Below, one piece after another: positions 27,198 through 35,657 of a stretch of DNA of 64,000 nucleotides. The position numbers and the translations under genes are program-made. The notes beneath the pieces were generated by a model that saw only the letters and a list, made by a program, of their open reading frames with translations, was not told the origin of the DNA and ran no database searches. This DNA comes from Comamonas sp009360615 (GTDB lineage Bacteria; Pseudomonadota; Gammaproteobacteria; Burkholderiales; Burkholderiaceae_C), in assembly GCF_035784015.1 (NCBI RefSeq), contig NZ_JALKOW010000002.1; one strand, written 5' to 3'. The first letter of the stretch is position 1, and the number at the start of each line of letters is the position of its first letter.

Positions 27198-29894
27198 TCA
27201 GGCGGCGTCGCCGGACTCGGCCGCGCCTTCATCGCTGGCGCTGGCGGCGCCATCGGCTTCGCCGCTGTCGCCAGCACTGTCGTTGGCATCATTTTCGACG
27301 ATGCGCTGCAGGCCGATGAGCTTGGCTCCTTCGTCCAGGTTGATCAGCGTCACGCCCTGCGTGGCGCGGCCCAGCTCACGAATCTCCGCCACCCGGGTGC
27401 GCACCAGCACGCCGGTGTCGGTGATCAGCATGATCTCGTCCTCGGGCGCCACCAGGGTGGCGGCCACGACCTTGCCGTTGCGCTCGGACTGCTGGATGGC
27501 AATCATGCCCTTGGTGCCGCGGCCGTGGCGGGTGTATTCGCTGATGGCCGTGCGCTTGCCGTAGCCGTTTTCGGTGGCGGTCAGCACGCTCTGGGAGCCG
27601 GCCACCACGTTACCTGTGCCGTCGTCAGCCTCTGCGACCAGCATGGCGATCACATTCTGGTGCTCCTCGATGTTCATGCCGCGCACGCCGCGCGCATTGC
27701 GGCCCATGGGGCGCACATCGTTCTCGTCGAAGCGCACCGCCTTGCCGCCGTCGCTGAACAGCATCACGTCATGCTTGCCGTCGGTCAGGGCGGCGCCGAT
27801 CAGGTAGTCGCCATCGTCCAGGCCCACGGCAATGATGCCGGCCTTGCGCGGGTTGCTGAACTCGGTCAGAGCCGTCTTCTTGACGGTGCCCATGCTGGTG
27901 GCCATGAAGACGAAGTGATCTTCGGGGAAGCTGCGGTTGTCGCCGGTCAGCGGCAGCACCACATTGATCTTCTCGCCGTCCTGCAGCGGGAACATGTTGA
28001 CGATGGGGCGACCGCGCGAGCCGCGCGAGCCCGATGGCACTTCCCAGACCTTGAGCCAGTACATGCGGCCGCGGTTGGAGAAGCACAGCAGATAGTCGTG
28101 CGTGTTGGCAATGAAGAGCTGGTCGATCCAGTCGTCTTCCTTGGTGGCCGTGGCCAGCTTGCCGCGGCCGCCGCGCTTTTGCGAGCGGTATTCGGAAAGG
28201 GGCTGGCTCTTGATGTAGCCGGTGTGCGAGAGCGTCACCACCATGTCGGTGGGTGTGATCAGGTCTTCGGTGGACAGGTCCTGCGCGCTGTACTCCACGG
28301 TGGAGCGGCGTTCGCCCTTCTTGCTCTGGCCGAACTCGGCCTTCAGCGCGTTCAGCTCTTCGCCGATGATGACCGACACGCGGGCGGGCTTGGCCAGAAT
28401 GTCCAGCAGGTCCTCGATGACCGCCATGATGTCCTTGTACTCGGCCACGATCTTGTCCTGCTCCAGGCCGGTCAGGCGCTGCAGACGCATCTGCAGGATT
28501 TCCTGGGCCTGGGTTTCGGACAACCGGTACAGGCCGTTGGCCTGCATGCCGAACTCGACCTCCAGGCCTTCGGGGCGGTAGTCGTCTGCATTGACCACGC
28601 CGCCGTCGGCACGGGTGCGGGTCAGCATCTCGCGCACCAGCTTGCTGTCCCAGGACTTCTCCATCAGCGCGGCCTTGGCGACGGGGGGCGTGGGGGCGTT
28701 GCGGATGATGGCGATGAAATCGTCGATATTGGCCAATGCAACGGCCAGACCTTCCAGCACATGGCCGCGGTCGCGTGCCTTGCGCAGCTCGAACACGGTG
28801 CGGCGGGTCACCACCTCGCGGCGGTGCTCCAGGAACACCTGGATCAGCTCCTTCAGATTGCACAGCTTGGGCTGGCCGTTGACCAGTGCCACCATGTTCA
28901 TGCCGAAGGTGTCCTGCAGCTGGGTGAGCTTGTAGAGGTTGTTGAGCACCACCTCGGGCACCTCGCCCCGCTTGAGCTCGATCACCAGGCGCATGCCGGA
29001 CTTGTCCGATTCGTCCTGGATGTGGCTGATGCCCTCGATCTTCTTTTCATGCACCAGCTCGGCCATGCGCTCCTGCAGCGTCTTCTTGTTGACCTGATAG
29101 GGCAGCTCATCGACGATGATGGACTGGCGCTGGCCGCGGTCGATGTCCTCGAAATGGCACTTGGCGCGCATCACCACGCGGCCGCGGCCCGTGCGGTAGC
29201 CTTCCTTGACGCCGTTGATGCCGTAGATGATGCCGGCCGTGGGAAAATCTGGCGCGGGAATGATCTCCATCAGCTCGTCGATCGAGGCTTCCGGGTTCTG
29301 CAGCAAATGCAGGCAGCCGTCCACCACCTCATTGAGGTTGTGCGGAGGAATGTTCGTGGCCATGCCCACGGCAATGCCGGAGGAGCCGTTGACCAGCAGA
29401 TTCGGCAGGCGCGTGGGCAGTACCAGCGGCTCCTGCTCGGAGCCATCGTAGTTGGGGCCGAAATCCACGGTCTCCTTGTCGATGTCGGCCAGTGTTTCAT
29501 GGGCGATCTTGGACAGGCGGATTTCCGTGTAACGCATGGCCGCAGCACTGTCGCCGTCCACCGAGCCGAAGTTGCCCTGGCCATCGACCAGCATGTGGCG
29601 CAGCGAAAAGTCCTGCGCCATGCGCACGATGGTGTCGTAGACCGCGCTGTCACCGTGGGGGTGGTACTTACCGATGACGTCGCCGACGATACGCGCCGAC
29701 TTCTTGTAGGGGCGATTCCAGTCGTTATTGAGTTCGTGCATGGCGTACAGAACGCGGCGATGCACGGGCTTGAGGCCATCACGCGCATCAGGAAGCGCCC
29801 GGCCCACGATCACGCTCATGGCGTAATCGAGATAACTGCGACGCATCTCCTCTTCAAGGCTGATGGGCAGAGTTTCTTTAGCAAACTGGGTCAT
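27198..29894 (-). CDS. gyrA: DNA gyrase subunit A
   Basis: A 898-aa type II topoisomerase subunit that, with GyrB, introduces negative supercoils. The catalytic Tyr is in AAMRYTE (about 122). The quinolone-resistance region reads HPHGDSAVYDTI, with Ser and Asp at the positions equivalent to E. coli 83 and 87, so no classic resistance change is present. The C-terminal beta-pinwheel has a GyrA box variant QKRGGRG, and the tail is acidic and Ala/Ser-rich. It is divergent from ompA. Confidence 0.98.
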   Translation of the reverse strand: MTQFAKETLPISLEEEMRRSYLDYAMSVIVGRALPDARDGLKPVHRRVLYAMHELNNDWNRPYKKSARIVGDVIGKYHPHGDSAVYDTIVRMAQDFSLRHMLVDGQGNFGSVDGDSAAAMRYTEIRLSKIAHETLADIDKETVDFGPNYDGSEQEPLVLPTRLPNLLVNGSSGIAVGMATNIPPHNLNEVVDGCLHLLQNPEASIDELMEIIPAPDFPTAGIIYGINGVKEGYRTGRGRVVMRAKCHFEDIDRGQRQSIIVDELPYQVNKKTLQERMAELVHEKKIEGISHIQDESDKSGMRLVIELKRGEVPEVVLNNLYKLTQLQDTFGMNMVALVNGQPKLCNLKELIQVFLEHRREVVTRRTVFELRKARDRGHVLEGLAVALANIDDFIAIIRNAPTPPVAKAALMEKSWDSKLVREMLTRTRADGGVVNADDYRPEGLEVEFGMQANGLYRLSETQAQEILQMRLQRLTGLEQDKIVAEYKDIMAVIEDLLDILAKPARVSVIIGEELNALKAEFGQSKKGERRSTVEYSAQDLSTEDLITPTDMVVTLSHTGYIKSQPLSEYRSQKRGGRGKLATATKEDDWIDQLFIANTHDYLLCFSNRGRMYWLKVWEVPSGSRGSRGRPIVNMFPLQDGEKINVVLPLTGDNRSFPEDHFVFMATSMGTVKKTALTEFSNPRKAGIIAVGLDDGDYLIGAALTDGKHDVMLFSDGGKAVRFDENDVRPMGRNARGVRGMNIEEHQNVIAMLVAEADDGTGNVVAGSQSVLTATENGYGKRTAISEYTRHGRGTKGMIAIQQSERNGKVVAATLVAPEDEIMLITDTGVLVRTRVAEIRELGRATQGVTLINLDEGAKLIGLQRIVENDANDSAGDSGEADGAASASDEGAAESGDAA

Positions 29895-30005
29895 GTCTAG
29901 TGATACTTTGACGGCTGGAAAACAGCCATTTTAGGTCGAATGGCGTGTGGCAGCAGAGCAACATAACTGAGGAATTACATAGCTGTCCTACTTGTTGGTG
30001 CCTAG

Positions 30006-30035
30006 TTGACAACACTCTTGCATGTTACGTATGGC
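30006..30035 (+). promoter_or_regulatory. Candidate sigma-70 promoter of ompA
   Basis: TTGACA at 30006-30011 is followed after 18 bp by TATGGC at 30030-30035. The -35 is perfect and the -10 weak. It lies 89 bp upstream of the ompA start, in the divergent gyrA-ompA spacer. Confidence 0.4.
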
Positions 30036-30123
30036 ACAATCATTTCAACGTTTTTGGTGATGGTCACTGATGACGTCCACAGATTCGCAGCCCTGCTGCG
30101 GCTTTTTCCCCAAGAGGAGAACC

Positions 30124-30771
30124 ATGAAGAAACTGAACAAAGTGGCGATGTTGTTTGCCTCTGCTGCCCTCGTGACAGCCGCTGGCGCACAAGTGAAGGC
30201 TGCTGACGGTGGCAAGACTATCGACAACTGGCAAAACGGCACCAGCGAACTGGTGTGGAAGAACGGCACGAACGAACTGTGCTGGCGCGATGCCAACTGG
30301 ACTCCTGCCACTGCCGCTGTTGATTGCGACGGTGCTCTGAAGGCCCAGGTTACCGCAGCTCCTGCTCCTGCCGTTGTGCCTCCCGCTCCTGTGGCTCCCC
30401 AGCCTGCAGTGGCATCCAAGGTTACCTACTCTGCTGACGCTTTCTTCGACTTCGACAAGTCCGTGCTGAAGCCCGCAGGCAAGGCCAAGCTGGATGACCT
30501 GACCGGCAAGATCAAGGACATCAATCTGGAAGTCATCATCGCCGTGGGTCACACCGACTCCATCGGTTCCGATGCCTACAACCAGAAGCTGTCGGTGCGT
30601 CGTGCTGAAGCAGTGAAGGCTTATCTGGTGTCCAAGGGCATCGAAAAGAGCCGCGTGTACACCGAAGGCAAGGGCAAGAAGCAACCCGTGGCAGACAACA
30701 AGACTGCTGCTGGTCGCGCTCAGAACCGTCGCGTGGAAATCGAAGTCGTGGGCACCAAGGCTGCCCAGTAA
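30124..30771 (+). CDS. ompA: OmpA family outer-membrane protein
   Basis: A 215-aa protein. It has a signal peptide (residues 1-26, LVTAAGAQVKA), a short middle with a Pro/Ala-rich linker (AAPAPAVVPPAPVAPQPAVA) and a C-terminal OmpA peptidoglycan-binding domain with GHTDSIGSDAYNQKLSVRRA. There is no eight-strand barrel; this short form is usual in Burkholderiales. The start at 30124 follows AAGAGGAGA. Strong codon bias and the nearby promoter suggest high expression. Confidence 0.92.
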   Translation: MKKLNKVAMLFASAALVTAAGAQVKAADGGKTIDNWQNGTSELVWKNGTNELCWRDANWTPATAAVDCDGALKAQVTAAPAPAVVPPAPVAPQPAVASKVTYSADAFFDFDKSVLKPAGKAKLDDLTGKIKDINLEVIIAVGHTDSIGSDAYNQKLSVRRAEAVKAYLVSKGIEKSRVYTEGKGKKQPVADNKTAAGRAQNRRVEIEVVGTKAAQ

Positions 30772-30790
30772 TCTTTCGATTGCTACACAA

Positions 30791-30817
30791 GAAAGCCCCG
30801 GTGACGGGGCTTTTTTT
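30791..30817 (+). terminator. Terminator of ompA
   Basis: AAAGCCCCG and CGGGGCTTT pair around GTGA and are followed by a run of seven T. Confidence 0.9.
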
Positions 30818-30855
30818 ATGCCTGATTCACGGCAGTAATCGCGGACAATGGCTGC

Positions 30856-31569
30856 ATGAGCAACACTATCAATGCCGACCCGGCAGAACTGGAAAAATTC
30901 TCCAGCCTGGCCCATCGCTGGTGGGATCCCGAGAGTGAATTCAAGCCACTGCATCAGATCAATCCCTTGAGACTGGACTGGATCAACGCCCAGGTGCCGC
31001 TGGCGAACCAGCGTGTTCTGGATGTGGGGTGTGGCGGAGGCATTTTGGCGGACTCCATGGCACGTAAAGGGGCCAATGTTGTGGGCATCGACCTGGCAAC
31101 CAAGGCTTTGCGCGTCGCACAGCTGCATGCTCTGGAAACGGGGACGCCCAATATCCAATACCATGAGGTCAGTGTCGAGCAGCTGGCGCAGGAGCAGCCT
31201 GCCAGCTTCGATGTGGTGACCTGCATGGAAATGCTGGAGCATGTGCCCGATCCCGCATCCATCGTCCGGGCCTGTGCCCAGCTGGTCAAGCCTGGTGGCT
31301 GGGTGTTCTTTTCCACCATCAACCGCAATGCCAAGGCATTTGCCCTGGCGATTGTGGCTGCCGAATACCTGCTCAAGATGATTCCGCAAGGCACGCATGA
31401 ATATGCCAAGCTGCTACGCCCTAGCGAGCTGGCCCGCTTTGCGCGCGACGCAGGTCTGGATGCCCAGGGCACCAAGGGACTGGAGCACAATCCGGTGTCG
31501 GGGCGCTACTGGCTCAGCAATGACACCTCTGTCAATTACATGCTGGCAACCCGCCGCCCGCAGGAGTGA
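30856..31569 (+). CDS. ubiG: Ubiquinone biosynthesis O-methyltransferase
   Basis: A 237-aa SAM-dependent methyltransferase catalysing both O-methylations of ubiquinone synthesis. Motif I is VLDVGCGGGILA (about 54-65) and ARKGANVVGID supplies motif II. The N-terminal EKFSSLAHRWWDPESEFKPLHQINPLR and C-terminal TSVNYMLATRR are UbiG-specific. The stop overlaps the ribosome-binding site of gph. Confidence 0.96.
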   Translation: MSNTINADPAELEKFSSLAHRWWDPESEFKPLHQINPLRLDWINAQVPLANQRVLDVGCGGGILADSMARKGANVVGIDLATKALRVAQLHALETGTPNIQYHEVSVEQLAQEQPASFDVVTCMEMLEHVPDPASIVRACAQLVKPGGWVFFSTINRNAKAFALAIVAAEYLLKMIPQGTHEYAKLLRPSELARFARDAGLDAQGTKGLEHNPVSGRYWLSNDTSVNYMLATRRPQE

Positions 31570-31574
31570 CAGTC

Positions 31575-32234
31575 ATGTGGAGACATGTGAAAGCCGTTCT
31601 TTTTGATCTGGACGGCACATTGATCGACAGTGCCCCCGATCTGGGTGCTGCCGCGGACAAAATGCGCGTCGATCGCGGCATGCCCTCGCTGCCTCTTCAT
31701 GCGTACCGCCATATGGCCGGAGCTGGTGCCCGCGGAATGCTGGGAATTGCATTCGGCATGACGCCAGAGTCTGCAGGCTTTGCAGAAATGCGGGAGGAGT
31801 TCTTTCGCAATTACGAGCAGTGCATGACCGAGCGCACCTATGCTTTTGACGGGGTGCCGGAGCTGATCCGGGCCTTGGAAGCAGGTCCGTTGCGCTGGGG
31901 AGTGGTGACCAACAAGTCCATGCGCTTCACCGAGCCGTTGACACGTCAAATGTCCTTGTTTGCGCAGGCTGCAGCGGTGGTTAGCGGGGATACGACACCG
32001 CATTCCAAGCCGCACCCCGAGCCTCTGTTGGAAGCCGCGCGGCGCATGCAGATTGCTCCCGAGCATTGCATCTATGTCGGTGACGATGAGCGCGATATCC
32101 AGGCAGGGGCGGCGGCGGGTATGAAAACGGTAGCTGCTCGCTATGGCTACCTGGGCGCAACGGCAGATACGGCCCATTGGGGGGCCGATGCCCATATCAA
32201 TTCACCGCTTGAGCTGTTGAAGTTGTTGGGATGA
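31575..32234 (+). CDS. gph: Phosphoglycolate phosphatase (HAD family)
   Basis: A 219-aa HAD hydrolase that removes 2-phosphoglycolate formed in DNA repair. Motif I is FDLDGTLID (nucleophile Asp), motif II the Thr in VVTNKS, motif III HSKPHPEP (Lys) and motif IV VGDDERDI. ATG 31575 has AGGAG at ideal distance; a GTG at 31566 overlapping the ubiG stop is less likely. Co-transcribed with ubiG. Confidence 0.92.
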   Translation: MWRHVKAVLFDLDGTLIDSAPDLGAAADKMRVDRGMPSLPLHAYRHMAGAGARGMLGIAFGMTPESAGFAEMREEFFRNYEQCMTERTYAFDGVPELIRALEAGPLRWGVVTNKSMRFTEPLTRQMSLFAQAAAVVSGDTTPHSKPHPEPLLEAARRMQIAPEHCIYVGDDERDIQAGAAAGMKTVAARYGYLGATADTAHWGADAHINSPLELLKLLG

Positions 32235-32253
32235 GGCTACAATAGATCCTTGA

Positions 32254-32630
32254 GGGGCTGTCCTGGTTTCGACGTGGGTTCGGGACCGGTGCGGTGCATG
32301 TCGAGCTTGAGTGATGCTCGTAAATCTCCATTCAAAAAACTAACTGCAAACGACGAACGTTTCGCACTCGCCGCTTAATCCGGTGAGCCTTGCAACAGCA
32401 CGCTAGTGGGCTGGGCAAGGGGGTAGCAATACCTCCCGGCTGCAAGGGAATTTACATTAGCTGGCTAGATACCGGGCTTCTTGGTATCAGGCGAGATTCA
32501 AGGAAGCTGGCTACCCAGATAGCGTGTGCCTGCGGGGTCTGGGTGGCGAGATTCAAAACAGAGCACTAAACATGTAGATCTGTCCGGCGAAGGCTTACGG
32601 ACGCGGGTTCAATTCCCGCCAGCTCCACCA
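32254..32630 (+). ncRNA. ssrA: Transfer-messenger RNA (tmRNA)
   Basis: 377 nt from GGGGCTG to CAGCTCCACCA, which pair as the acceptor stem. The tag reading frame at 32346-32378 encodes ANDERFALAA and stop, the betaproteobacterial tag with its first Ala as resume codon. The T-arm GGGTTCAATTCCC is at the 3' end. The 3' end also forms the boundary with the prophage. Confidence 0.97.
32605..32630 (+). other. Probable prophage attachment site (attL) in the ssrA 3' end
   Basis: The T-arm/acceptor part of ssrA is a frequent target of tyrosine integrases. Here the integrase gene begins its reading 0.8 kb away, directed toward ssrA, and phage genes follow. The exact core cannot be fixed because the other end (attR) lies outside the window. 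Confidence 0.6.
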
Positions 32631-32638
32631 CTCAAGAC

Positions 32639-32679
32639 ACCGCCACACACTGGAAAGCCTAGTGTGTGGCGGTTTTTCT
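32639..32679 (+). terminator. Terminator of ssrA
   Basis: ACCGCCACACACT and AGTGTGTGGCGGT form a 13-bp stem with a short loop, followed by TTTTCTTT. It starts 9 nt after the tmRNA CCA. Confidence 0.9.
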
Positions 32680-32707
32680 TTGCCTTCTGGTGTCCTGTAG
32701 TGTCCAC

Positions 32708-32742
32708 CAAATCGCACCGAAATCGCACCGATTCGCACCGAT
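32708..32742. repeat. Three short tandem repeats near attL (possible integrase arm sites)
   Basis: AATCGCACCG occurs twice and ATTCGCACCG once, in direct 11-bp steps, between the ssrA terminator and the first phage gene. Position and spacing suit arm-type integrase binding sites; this is inference. Confidence 0.4.
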
Positions 32743-32755
32743 CAGTTTTGAGTCA

Positions 32756-33406
32756 TTACAAGGTGGGAGAGGCCTTGTCATGGATGCGATCCTTTGCCCG
32801 CTCATAGGCGAGCTGTGCATCACGCTCTGTCGAGAAAGTTCCGAGCGAGATTGTTCGTCCGGCCGAAGTGATTTGAGCCCTCCAGCCGTCGCCAGTCCGG
32901 CTTACGCCCAGAATCTGGGACGAGCTATTAGAGTTGGCTCCCTGGCGGTTGTGTGAGTTGCTTCGCTGGGTGGTTTCGCGAAGGTTTGCAATTCGGTTGT
33001 CTGCTTTGCACCCATTGATGTGATCAATGACGCCACTAGGCCAGCTGCCGTGCACATAAAGCCATGCGAGCCGGTGAGCTTTGTACGCTTTGTAGCCTAA
33101 TGAAATGGATACGTAGCCCTCTTTGGCTGTCGTGCCTGCCGTTGCTCCTTCGATCCTTCGCCGGGTCGTTCTCTTTTTCCAATGAAATTTTCCCGTTTCC
33201 GGGTCGTAGTCCAGAAGGCTACGAACCTCGTCTGCGGACGGGGCTGTGCCAGTTGAGCGGCCCGCTTTTGTTAGTGGATGCGCTACCTTGAGCTGCTTGA
33301 CTTCAAGCAAGGTGACCAACTCTCGCGCGGCAATCGCCGCATTAAGGTGATCTTCTTCGTCAATAAGCGTAGCAACTACCTGAAGCTGTGCTTTAAGTTC
33401 ACTCAC
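32756..33406 (-). CDS. HNH endonuclease with AP2 DNA-binding domain
   Basis: A 216-aa protein. After an N-terminal helical part comes an HNH_3-type nuclease (about residues 100-150: HRLAWLYVHG, then VIDHINGCKADNRIANL) and an AP2/ERF-type DNA-binding domain (about 165-205: GVSRTGDGWRAQI, SLGTFSTERDAQLAYERA). Such HNH-AP2 proteins are free-standing homing endonucleases of phages. Its ATG overlaps the integrase stop codon, so it is made with the integrase. It is the last gene before attL. Confidence 0.88.
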   Translation of the reverse strand: MSELKAQLQVVATLIDEEDHLNAAIAARELVTLLEVKQLKVAHPLTKAGRSTGTAPSADEVRSLLDYDPETGKFHWKKRTTRRRIEGATAGTTAKEGYVSISLGYKAYKAHRLAWLYVHGSWPSGVIDHINGCKADNRIANLRETTQRSNSHNRQGANSNSSSQILGVSRTGDGWRAQITSAGRTISLGTFSTERDAQLAYERAKDRIHDKASPTL

Positions 33407-34593
33407 TATTGGCCTCCTGCCGCAAATATTAGTTGTGGTTTCGGCTTCTGATAGTCATCTTTGATGAATTTGCCGTAGGTTCGGAAAACCATCTCTACGT
33501 CCTCATGCCCCAGCTGGCTGGCCACGTACCATGGATTGGCGCCGGCCGTCAGCAGGGCCGAGGCATAGGTGTGGCGGACCTGATAGGGATTTCGATACTC
33601 CACCCCTGCGCGTTTGCAGACCGGCTGCCAGAGCGTCTTCCGGATCTGGGCGTCGGTGTTCCATGGCTCGCCCGTGCGGGGATTGAGCCAGAGGCGCTCT
33701 CCCTTGAACTCAGAAATGGGGCGCTGGGCGCGCAGCGCTGCGAGTGCCTCGGCGGATAGCTCCACATCTCGGATACCGGCGGCTGTCTTGGGCCCCTTGA
33801 TCACGCCTGCGACCTGATTGAGCTCTATCCGGGCAACGGCTCTTTCCCAGTCGATGTGGCTCCACTGCAAGGCCTGCAGCTCGCCTGGGCGCAGGCCTGT
33901 CTCAAACCAGAACTGGAGCATGGGCCTTTCGTCGGGGCGGCAGGCCTTGAGGATGGTCTCGCGCTCAGCCGCGCTGAACGGCGTCACCACATAGTCGCTG
34001 GCCTTTGCGGTTTGCCGAATGAGCTTGGATAGAGCGATGCGCTCGAAAGGATTGAAGTCGATCAGCTCATCATTGAGCGCATCCTCAAACAGGCTGCGCA
34101 GCGGGGTGAGCATGTTCCGTATGGCCTTGCTGGTGCAGTCCATTTCTGAAACCCAGTCACGCAGCAGGCTGGGCAGTACCTCGCCCACCTTCAGCCCATG
34201 CCAACGGCGCATGCGCTCGCCTGTGATGGCCTTGGCGTAGCCGTTGTAGGTGGACGGGGACATTTGCCCGTTCTTGACCTGGCGGGCATAGGTGTCCAGC
34301 TGCTTTTGCAGCAGCGTTTCCATAAGCGGGTTGCTTTGTGACTGCGATGCGGCCCTCGGGCTGCCCGGGAAGTAATCGACATAGGAGAAGCCACCTTCGG
34401 CAATCTTGCGGCGGATTTCGTCGCGCAATGAGGCAGCGCGCTGAATGCTGCTCTTGTTAATTGCACAGGCTGGGAGCAGCTCACGGCACTCCTGGCCCTC
34501 CCAGGTGAAGGCTATTTGCAACCTGTCGCCTGAGACGAGATGGCGAATCTTCACACCGGGCGGTGTTGCTTGGGTAGGTGGTCTTTTATCCAT
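33406..34593 (-). CDS. int: Phage tyrosine integrase
   Basis: About 395 aa from ATG 34593. An N-terminal arm-binding domain (GVKIRHLVSGDRLQIAFTW), a SAM-like core-binding domain and a C-terminal catalytic domain are seen. Catalytic residues are Arg in TGLRPGELQALQW (about 232), Lys in the GPKTAAGIRD hairpin, the RHT box YQVRHTYAS (Tyr replaces the first His, as often in this subfamily), LGH and the nucleophile Tyr in VFRTYGKF (about 372). The start lies inside the excisionase gene, overlapping 43 nt. It should integrate the phage at ssrA. Confidence 0.93.
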   Translation of the reverse strand: MDKRPPTQATPPGVKIRHLVSGDRLQIAFTWEGQECRELLPACAINKSSIQRAASLRDEIRRKIAEGGFSYVDYFPGSPRAASQSQSNPLMETLLQKQLDTYARQVKNGQMSPSTYNGYAKAITGERMRRWHGLKVGEVLPSLLRDWVSEMDCTSKAIRNMLTPLRSLFEDALNDELIDFNPFERIALSKLIRQTAKASDYVVTPFSAAERETILKACRPDERPMLQFWFETGLRPGELQALQWSHIDWERAVARIELNQVAGVIKGPKTAAGIRDVELSAEALAALRAQRPISEFKGERLWLNPRTGEPWNTDAQIRKTLWQPVCKRAGVEYRNPYQVRHTYASALLTAGANPWYVASQLGHEDVEMVFRTYGKFIKDDYQKPKPQLIFAAGGQ

Positions 34594-34805
34594 TGATCGG
34601 CGGCTTTGATATTGACGTAGAGGCGACGGTGAACGACCGCAACCTGGGCACCTTCGCGCCAAGTGCCTGACTTCTTTCGTTGCTTGACGGTCTCCCGCGT
34701 TACCCCAGTGAGTTCCTCGAACTTGGAGGCGAGGACCCACTCGGGTGCGTTGACGGACTCATCATTGGCGGCAGGGTTTGCAGCTTGTGTATCTGAATGT
34801 TTCAT
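34551..34805 (-). CDS. xis: Excisionase-like DNA-binding protein
   Basis: An 84-aa protein with a winged-helix/MerR-like pattern: EWVLASKFEELTGVTRETVKQ, RRLYVNIKAADQWI. The overlap with int and the size match phage excisionases (Xis), which direct integrase to excise. The fold is read from pattern only. Confidence 0.75.
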   Translation of the reverse strand: MKHSDTQAANPAANDESVNAPEWVLASKFEELTGVTRETVKQRKKSGTWREGAQVAVVHRRLYVNIKAADQWIKDHLPKQHRPV

Positions 34806-34820
34806 AGATCAAGGCTCAAT

Positions 34821-35090
34821 TCAGGGGGTGTGGCGGGACCGGGCTGCGGCTCGATGTGGGCGCGGGGCCTGCGGCTGGGCGTGGGCATCGAAAGCCTGGA
34901 GATAGGCTTCCCAGAGCTGCTCGCCATCGGGGCAGCGCGCCTGCTTGCCGCCAGATAGCCCGGCAGCGCAGCAGGTTGGGCAGTTGAAATGGTGGGCGAG
35001 GTAGGCCTTGTCTTCTGACAGGCCCACTGTGCTGGCGCTGCTGGTCTTGTGGTCTCCAAAGCGAAGAGCTCTGCTCATTGACGAGCTCAT
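34821..35090 (-). CDS. Small phage protein with Cys pair, unknown function
   Basis: An 89-aa protein with a CPTCCAAG cluster and a later RCPDG, suggesting a small zinc-binding fold. Codon third positions are GC-rich as in its neighbours. Its ATG overlaps the end of the upstream frame (ATGA), evidence of coupled translation from the gene at 35087-35602. No function recognised. Confidence 0.6.
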   Translation of the reverse strand: MSSSMSRALRFGDHKTSSASTVGLSEDKAYLAHHFNCPTCCAAGLSGGKQARCPDGEQLWEAYLQAFDAHAQPQAPRPHRAAARSRHTP

Positions 35091-35602
35091 GTGGCGCCGG
35101 GGGCAGCACGAGCAGGGATGGCGCGGCCGCTAGGCTTTGCTTGGGCAAATTCCCGAATTTCGTCATAGCGTGAGTTGGCGGGCTGGACCACGAGAGAGTG
35201 GTCATCAACCAGCATCAGGCCAACGTCTTCCCAATCGCGCCAAGCACCAGCATCGTGATCAAAGCGCTCGCAGTGATAGGAGCCGTCTTCGTCCCTAGCA
35301 GGAATGGTGTAGCTGTCGAATGGGTCGCCATAAGTCGGGACGTGCTGCCTCGTCTTCTAGTGCTGAACCCACATGAAGAACTTGCGGCCAGTGATCGGAC
35401 ACACATCAGGGCACCAGCGTTCAGGCACAGTGGTAGCTCCTGGCGCTGGTTGCACGGGAGCTGACTTCGCGGCGTTCTTGAGATGCGCACGTGCATCCAG
35501 GGCGAGGACACATCCGTTCCACCCGGCCAGGAAGAAATGGGTATCACGTTCCGTTGTCAATCGTGGATCGACTGCTGCGGTTACTTGCTTCTTTTCTTGC
35601 AT
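35087..35602 (-). pseudogene. Phage early gene interrupted by an in-frame amber codon
   Basis: The frame opens at ATG 35602 and reads to TAG at 35357-35359 (81 aa, ending KFFMWVQH). It then continues open in the same frame for 89 more codons with clear protein character (YGDPFDSYTIPARDEDGSYH, then CERFDHDAGAWRDWEDVGLM) to TGA at 35087-35089, where the next gene overlaps by ATGA. The two halves read as one protein of about 171 aa. This is a nonsense mutation, a sequencing error or a suppressed stop. Function unknown. Confidence 0.75.
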
Positions 35603-35623
35603 ATTGATGACTCCCAGAATGAG

Positions 35624-35644
35624 AAAAGCCCGCGGCGGCGGGCT
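35624..35644 (-). terminator. Intergenic GCCCGC hairpin 1 (leftward operon)
   Basis: On the minus strand AGCCCGCC and GGCGGGCT-type arms are followed by TTTTC and, 18 nt later, the ATG of the amber-interrupted gene. One of a series of near-identical hairpins placed between early genes. Confidence 0.6.
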
Positions 35645-35657
35645 GGGGTGTTGGTGG

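Noticed and set aside
29600..29700. Possible quinolone-resistance change in gyrA
   Set aside because: The region reads HPHGDSAVYDTI with Ser and Asp at the two key positions, the sensitive form.
27525..29900. 791-codon open frame on the plus strand opposite gyrA, and similar long antisense frames opposite rpsA (19734-21569), aroA (22346-23818) and the RND pump (3706-5082)
   Set aside because: These mirror GC-rich codons of well-identified genes, have His/Gln/Gly-rich nonsense composition and lack ribosome-binding sites.
32700..32745. Short tandem repeats near attL as a CRISPR array
   Set aside because: Only three 10-11 bp units without spacers and no cas genes.
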